Position numbers and translations under genes: made by a program. Shown here piece by piece: positions 51,901-59,500 of a stretch of DNA of 64,000 nt (position 1 is its first letter; each line of letters starts with the position of its first letter). Below the pieces are notes generated by a model, which saw only the letters and a program-made list of their open reading frames with translations, made no database searches and was not told where the DNA came from. This DNA is from Temnopleurus reevesii. Lineage: Eukaryota > Echinodermata > Echinoidea > Temnopleuroida > Temnopleuridae. The stretch is from contig BQKZ01002897.1 of NCBI GenBank assembly GCA_036244855.1, positions 11,601-75,600 of the forward strand, read 5' to 3'.

Positions 51901-54900
51901 TGCTACATCTAATATCTAAGTTTGCAGGCAAAGATAACATGGAAATGATGCCGTATACATTGTAAAGTTTACGCATCTCAGCTCAGTGAAAATTATGCTG
52001 TATTAGAAGAGCATTCTCCGATAGGCAAGTAGAGCAGGTGTCCTATTCGGAACATGGCTCGTTGCAAGACCCTGTATTGCCTGCAGTCACATAATATTAG
52101 TTGGAGAGAAGATAAAAAAGAAGGCTGAATTTTTTTGTGATAGATTTCGACCCATCTCTCCAATGTTACTACGTTCTGGTTAGTCCTATCATGGTCAAAA
52201 TGAATTAATTTTTTTGCCGTAATTCTGTACAGCCTTTGTCACAATACCAGAATAAAAAAGAAGGAAAAAAAATAGGAATGTGAGTGACAAAAGGCATAGG
52301 ACTATATAAAAGGAATAGTACTGGGTTTGGTTAAAAAGTGAGAGAACATAATGCTTTTTTTTATGTATGCAAATAAATTAAATAATACAAATAATCATAG
52401 AATTATCATTAAAGTTCATATTGCCAATTTCTAACAAGTACCATGAAAACAATGCAGATCTATATGATATATATTTTTTTAAAATACAGTCAAACATGCT
52501 TTAGCAACCACCTGTCCATAGAGCAATTTACAAATAAATAAACCTGTCTGTAGAGACCACCTGCTCACGAGGACTCCATTTTCTGATTTCCTTGAGTGGT
52601 CTCTATAGACATGTTTGACTGTAATATGGCAACTTAGCAAAGTAATAACGAATTGCCCCTACAGTTACCTCCAGATGAAGATGTTTGACATTTGCCACCT
52701 GTCCACTGGCAGTAGTTTTGACTGTTGCAAGCACGACAGCTATAGAAGACAGAACAGGTGGTGGGATTGCATTCTTGGCTCTCGATCTAGAGGAAAGGAG
52801 ATAAAAACTTGGCATTAAATCTCTTACATAAATTGTTCAGATTGTTTATATGTCCGATCATTCATCACTTCATGACGACAAAAAAAAAAAAAGTAGAACA
52901 GTATGACAGTGCAATACCTTCTTTTTAAAATTAAAGTCTTAACAATAGATTTTCTTTTCAATGGCTACACATTCAAAAATGTTTATCTTGAATAAATCTT
53001 TATCATTGTATAAATCTTTATCATTATAAATTGTCTATAGTCACAATTTTTGGCAGAAGATATTCAGATGAGATGGGGTTTTTTTTTTGGGGGGGGGGGG
53101 CAATGGAACCAAATTTGAATCTTGAACATCTTGAGCCATGATAATTCAAAGAACATTACAACTAGTTTACAAATCAGATATAAATGATGAAACATGAATT
53201 CAGCAATGTCTCATATGTGTCGAGGGGTTAAGCTCATTAAGCTGACAAAGAGCCGGAGACCAGTTAACAAATAAAATATATTGTTAAAGATTGAAAATAT
53301 TATTAAAAATTGCCCACTTACCTCATCCTCACATTCATCAGTGCAAACATCATTGCACCAGCCACAGCCTGGTTTCTCAACACAGCTCTGACAGCTAGTT
53401 ACCACTCCACACTGTGGATCTGTACACAAAGAAAGGTTACCAGTCTCAGTCTTCATTCATAATGCAATGTTTGCCAGTACATTTTCTAAATCAATTCTTC
53501 ATTTCAATTAGTCAAATAAGAAATTTTGTTCCCTAAAAATATGAAAGAAATCTTTGAGATTATTTTAGTTTCTAATATCCCTTTATTGACAGAATTGCAA
53601 CAGTTATTGCTACCATTTTTCTTTCCAATTGTTGTACAAAAAGACTCTCTTGTAAATCGAAATAAGTATCTGCATTGTGAAAAGAAGAACACTTTATTGC
53701 ATATATATGTAGTCATTGCTGGAACTGATACCAATCGTTCTGAAGGTCTTTCGTAACTTGGCGAACCATTGATCAGGCAAGGAATGTGCTGATGTATGGA
53801 CTTACCTTCTGCCAAAGTGCAGATGGACTGGTTGCTAGCAAGCTGGAGACAGATTTCATTTACAATAACCCAAATGCACCACAGACATGGTCAGCCTTCT
53901 TTACAAACACAAACATGGAGGAAGCTCCCCGAATTGACTTACCTTCTGCCAAAGCGCAGATGGATTGGTTGCTAGCAAGCTGGGGGACGGAGTTTGCTGA
54001 CACACAGATTTCATCTACAATATCCCAGACGCACCAAAGGCCAGGCAGGCCCTCCACACACACGGAAGAATTAGTAATTACAGAACAATTCCCTGCAAAA
54101 GAAAAGAGAAATATTCACAATAGCAATAGTTTCATTTTCATTATTCTAATCATGAAAATTCCACCTACTCTTTTTTTAGAGGCACGTCCTATCTTTTAGC
54201 AATCAAGGGATTGTTTGAAGTGATTAAGAACTACCCCATGAAGTTATGTTTTAGCCAATTGTTTGTTTGTATCATACCTTTAATCACTTGAAATTACTGA
54301 GCAGATTTTCCTGTCAACATTACTTTCAAACTTGAGTCTTTTGTTGAATCTGCATGACGCAAACAAAACCAGGAAATAACAACAAAGTTTCGATCTAAAA
54401 ACTCAAGCTAGAGACCAGGGCAGTGTTTCACCAAGATTAGACTTCAGAGATGACTTATTTAGCACAAGAACCCAGACCACTCGTCCTTTGTTTCTTATCA
54501 TGGTGAAACACCGTCCTGAAGATTTTACACAATTGAAACTTGAAACTTTTAATGGAAAATGTGCTCAAAAAAGTAAATCCTGCCAAAGGCAGGAAAGTTG
54601 AAGTCTCTTCTATAAGAATGATCCTTTCAATAATCTGTTGGAGCCTTAAAATTTGAGATAATATTTTACCTGGGATGTATAATAAGGCACTGGTAGAGAG
54701 AAGACCATTGTATCCACTGTATATCCACATGGACTCCTGATAGATGAATGCAGTATGAGCAAAGCGAGACACCTCGTTCTCTAAACCCGACGTCATCTCA
54801 ATCGGCTCCCAGCTCGCACATTCTGAAAGAGGAGATTTTACAATGTTTAAGATTGATGATTTTTGTTGTGATTGCCATTCATTTGTAGAGGGATTTTCAG

Positions 54901-56478
54901 ACACCCCGTCAACCCCTTTCTACTATATATGTCCCCCTCTTTCCCTTGCCCTTTCCTTTTCTCTCCCCCTTCTCTCCCTCCCCCTCTCCTTCCCGCCCCT
55001 CAACCTCCCCTCCCACTGTATATCCACATGAACTCCTGATGGATGAATGCAGTATGAGCAAAGCGAGACACCTCGTTCTCTAAACCCGACGTCATCTCAA
55101 TCGGCTCCCAGCTCGCACATTCTGAAAGAGGAGATTTTACAATGTTTAAGATTGATGATTTTTGTTGTGATTGCCATTCATTTGTAGAGGGATTTTCAGA
55201 CACCCCGTCAACCCCTTTCTACTATATATGTCCCCCTCTTTCCCTTGCCCTTTCCTTTTCTCTCCCCTTCTCCTTCTCTCCCTCCCCCTCTCCTTCCCGC
55301 CCCTCAACCTCCCCTCCCACTGTATATCCACATGAACTCCTGATGGATGAATGCAGTAGGAGCAAAACGTGACACCTCGTTCTCTAAACCTGAGGTCATC
55401 TCAATCGGCTCCCAGCTTGCATATTCTGAAAGAGAGATTTTACGATGTTTGTGATGAATATTTTTATATTTTCGTTTTAATTACTATTCATTCGTATGAG
55501 GGTTTTCAGACAAAACCTTCATCCCCATTCTCCATCATATGTCCCCCCCCCCCTTTCCCTTGCCCCTCGTCTCTCATCTTACTACTTTTCTTCCCTTTTC
55601 TTCTTCTTTCTTCTCTGCCATCCAACTAATTCTCTGAACCTAAAGTAATGTCAATCTGGTCCCATCTCCCATCGTCTGATTAAAAAATGATTTCATATAT
55701 TTTCTGATTCATATATATATTTACATTGCGATTGCGAATCATTTATAGGAGCATTTTGGTCAATCCCTAGGATTCATTCCTCATGTCTATCCTCTTCAAA
55801 CCTCTGCTCACATGCCATATGCTTCCCCTCTAATCCCCTAAACTTTCTATTTTCTCCCATTCCATCTCCCATTCCCTCCCCTCTCATCTCATCATTCCCC
55901 ATCCCCGTCTTGCCTCTCACCTCCCCCTCTCCCCTCTCTTATCAACCCTTTGTAATCCTTCTTTTCTCCTCTCCTCAACTCCTTTCCCCTCTCCACTCCC
56001 TATGTCACTTCTCCAATCGACATCTCTATTGCAACCCCCTTCTCTATTTCCGCTTTTTTCCCCTTCTCAATTCTTTCCTACAATGTTACAAACCAATATT
56101 AAAATTAAGGAATATTTCTTACCAAGGTTATAAGCCAAGAAGTCTTGGGAGTAGCACTTGGCTCCGCTGGGGCGTGTGTTATCTGTATGTGTGTTGCCCC
56201 CAAATATAAACATCAATCCATTAAGAATCACTGCAGAGTGGAAGAATCTTGGCTGGGTGCTCTCCTTTAAAATGAGCCTAAAGTGAAGAAAAGTGGGAAA
56301 AAGGTACAACCAAACTATGAGTTCTGAGAGCATGAGAACTGTTTACAAATATACAATATCTAATTGTGGTAATTATCATCTTCATAGGCATGAAGAAGGG
56401 AAAAAGCATCGCTATGATCATTATCACCATCGCAAACATCATCCCCACCTCACTGCCAACATCACCACAATCATCATT

Positions 56479-56525
<47 letters not shown>

Positions 56526-59500
56526 TATCATCATCATCATCATCATCATCATCATGTACTATCATCATCATCATCATCATCATTATCATCATCATCACTA
56601 TTAGTACTAAGACCACCACCACCACCACCACCATCACTACCATCACTAAAACCCTTATCATCATCCTTTTCATCATCGTCATCATCATCATCATCTTCTT
56701 CATCTTCATCCTAAACTCACCATGATTTGGTCATTACATCATACCGATACGTCTGATCGGAGAGCATGTGGTCCTTCCCCGTCTTGAGTTTAAACCCTCC
56801 GTGTATGTAGATCTTGCCGCTTTCCTGATGGTAAACGCTTGAATGTCCGTAAGCTCCCACCACGGCCGCTCCTCTCGTCTGCACCTCTGACCAACTCCCA
56901 GTGGCTGGAGGGAAATTAAAGAAAAAAATTGGGCCATTACAAATGGGAAGTGGATTCTTCATTTATTTATAACAATTACAGATTTTCCATCTACTGTAAA
57001 AGTGGAATTATTATTGGGGAGAAAATTTTTCTGCATTTCACGGAATGCTGTTTGTACACATAAATAAAAGCAGACAAAACTTATGGCACTAATTGGCAAG
57101 ACAATTTTATGATTTTTTGTCTTCTTTGAAGATTAATTTGCAAAATTCAATTTTCCCGTTTTATTCTCATGGAAATTGCAAGCTATTGTTATACTTTTCC
57201 AACATCGAGCTGATGAGACTGAAAGCGCTTCATTTCTTTCTGACGATGGAGACTTTATGAGTCGTGTTTTTGTGTGCATAAGTTGATTGTGTGCACAAAT
57301 TAACCAAAGTAAAATTCCAATTCTTCTTTCTAACATTTGTTTCTGTGGTCAAATTGAGCAAAATATGATGCCTAAAAATAATCATACTGTTTAACGAGAA
57401 TGATTCATCATTTTCTTATTCCAATAAATACTGAAAATACAAGAGTGTTATCTTGCCTATCATAAGTACCACTTTGCTAATGCATGGGAACACAGAATAT
57501 CACTTGAGTAAAATATCATTATGACAAATATTCTGAAAAGCAATTAGATTCATAAGTGCACAAAAGGAGTGTTTGTATTCAAGCATCATTATCAACGCAT
57601 CAGACAATGATGTTGAGCACTACTCAGTGAAGATTAAATTTACACAATCATTTTGCACAATGTAAGAGAAAAATATGTAGCTAATTTGGGGCTGTATAAT
57701 TACATTTTAAAGACACTGTATCAAAGTTTTTATGAGAGGCAAATGAGTAATATATATATCCACTTAAGTAAGTATATATTAACAGGTGCATAATAAGCTT
57801 GCGACGGTATGCATTTCGATAATAATGATAATGATATTATTGACATTTATATAGCATTCTTACAGACATGTGTATCACAGAGCTTTACAACATTATGCTA
57901 CTTCATTGAAATTGGTGACAAACATTACAATTATCTACATAGAAATACAACAACAAAATATATAACTATTAAAGATAAAGGTTTTTAAGGAATGTTGAAA
58001 AATAGTAAGACAATTTTGACTGTGTAGAACTATCGCTTTATTGATAAATACTTGTGCATCAAACTTAAAGTTATCATAACAATGCAGGGAAAAAGTACAA
58101 ATACAAAACCAAATCATTTCTTGGAGTTGGATGTTTCCAACACGAGGGCATTGGGCAATTACGTAATTATTTATACAGAAAAATTAGATACTGTATATTC
58201 CCAAGAGCTGAGAGAATTGCATAAACAAGGTGAAAATACTCATATTGCGCAATTCTATCCTGTGCAACAACACTTTAACGGTTAAAACTGATCGTATCAC
58301 CGTATTCAGTGGATTTGAACTTTTTGAGCTTCGTCTGGGGTTGATCTTGATGTGTGATAACACCATCAAGTGCAGTGCAGTACAGGTAAGGTTATATAGA
58401 TAGCATCGGGAGGCATGTTCACATTTGCCATTCTTAATAACGATATGCATTCAAACCAGTAGATGTATGTTGTAAAGCGCTGTAATACACAATCTATCTC
58501 ATGTTTGGAGGATTTGAACTTTTTGAGCTTCGTCTGGGGTTGATCTTGATGTGTGATAACACCATCAAGTGCAGTGCAGTCTAGGTAAGGGTATATAGAT
58601 AGGATCAGGAGGCATGTTCACATTTGCCATTCTTATTAATAACAATGTGCATTCAGACCATAGGGCCATTTGTTTGTTTTAATTCAGTACAGTAGCTCCA
58701 TCAGTATTATTAAAACTTAATTCCATGGATGCCCATTGTGTCTGCTACAGAACTAAAGATATATATATATACAAGATAAAAAACGATGAAGCGACGCGTT
58801 CCGTTGAATAATTTAAAAATGAAATGAGTAAAATGTAGAATATATAGATAGATAGACAAGATAGATATACAAGATATATCTATAACCATAGATAGTTCAT
58901 TTTGGTAATTTTTGTTGTAATACATCATGGAATAGCCACATTCTAGATTACCCACAACATTTATTCATTTTGATACCGCCTTGTGAAGCACAAAGAGGAC
59001 TGTAGAAGTTTTGGAGAATGAATTGAGGTTAAAGGAACATGTATGGTTAGTTAAAAGTGATTATGGTGCATGAATTTACTCTGCAGTGTTAAAGGTGCTA
59101 TTGTACTATTGGAACACTCGGATTAGCCTAGCTGTCGTTTGCCACTGGAGCATTGAAATTATTACAGGTTTGTCATCTTCACTGGGATAGGTGTGACACA
59201 TTATGGATTGTTTTCTAGTTGAAGAAAATTAATGCCATCACTTGGTTTCAATCCCAACAAATGACATACGTCAAATATCTTTGTAATACAGGAAAGGCTG
59301 TAAACAGCATGCTGATGAAATGCAAAGGGCATGCTCAAACTAGATTTTTTCCTGCCAAGGAGTTTAACCCATTGAAAACTGAATTCCGTAATTCCTATAG
59401 ACATTGTGCAGAGATTACCTGGTTTCAGTAGTTAATGGGTTAACGACCAACTTACAATCTGTCTGCAAACTCATTATTTAAGAAATTGCAACAGTTTTAT

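Noticed and set aside
56278..56725. Open frames rich in His, Ile, Asp or Ser
   Set aside because: They are six-frame readings of an ATC/GAT microsatellite next to a real exon.
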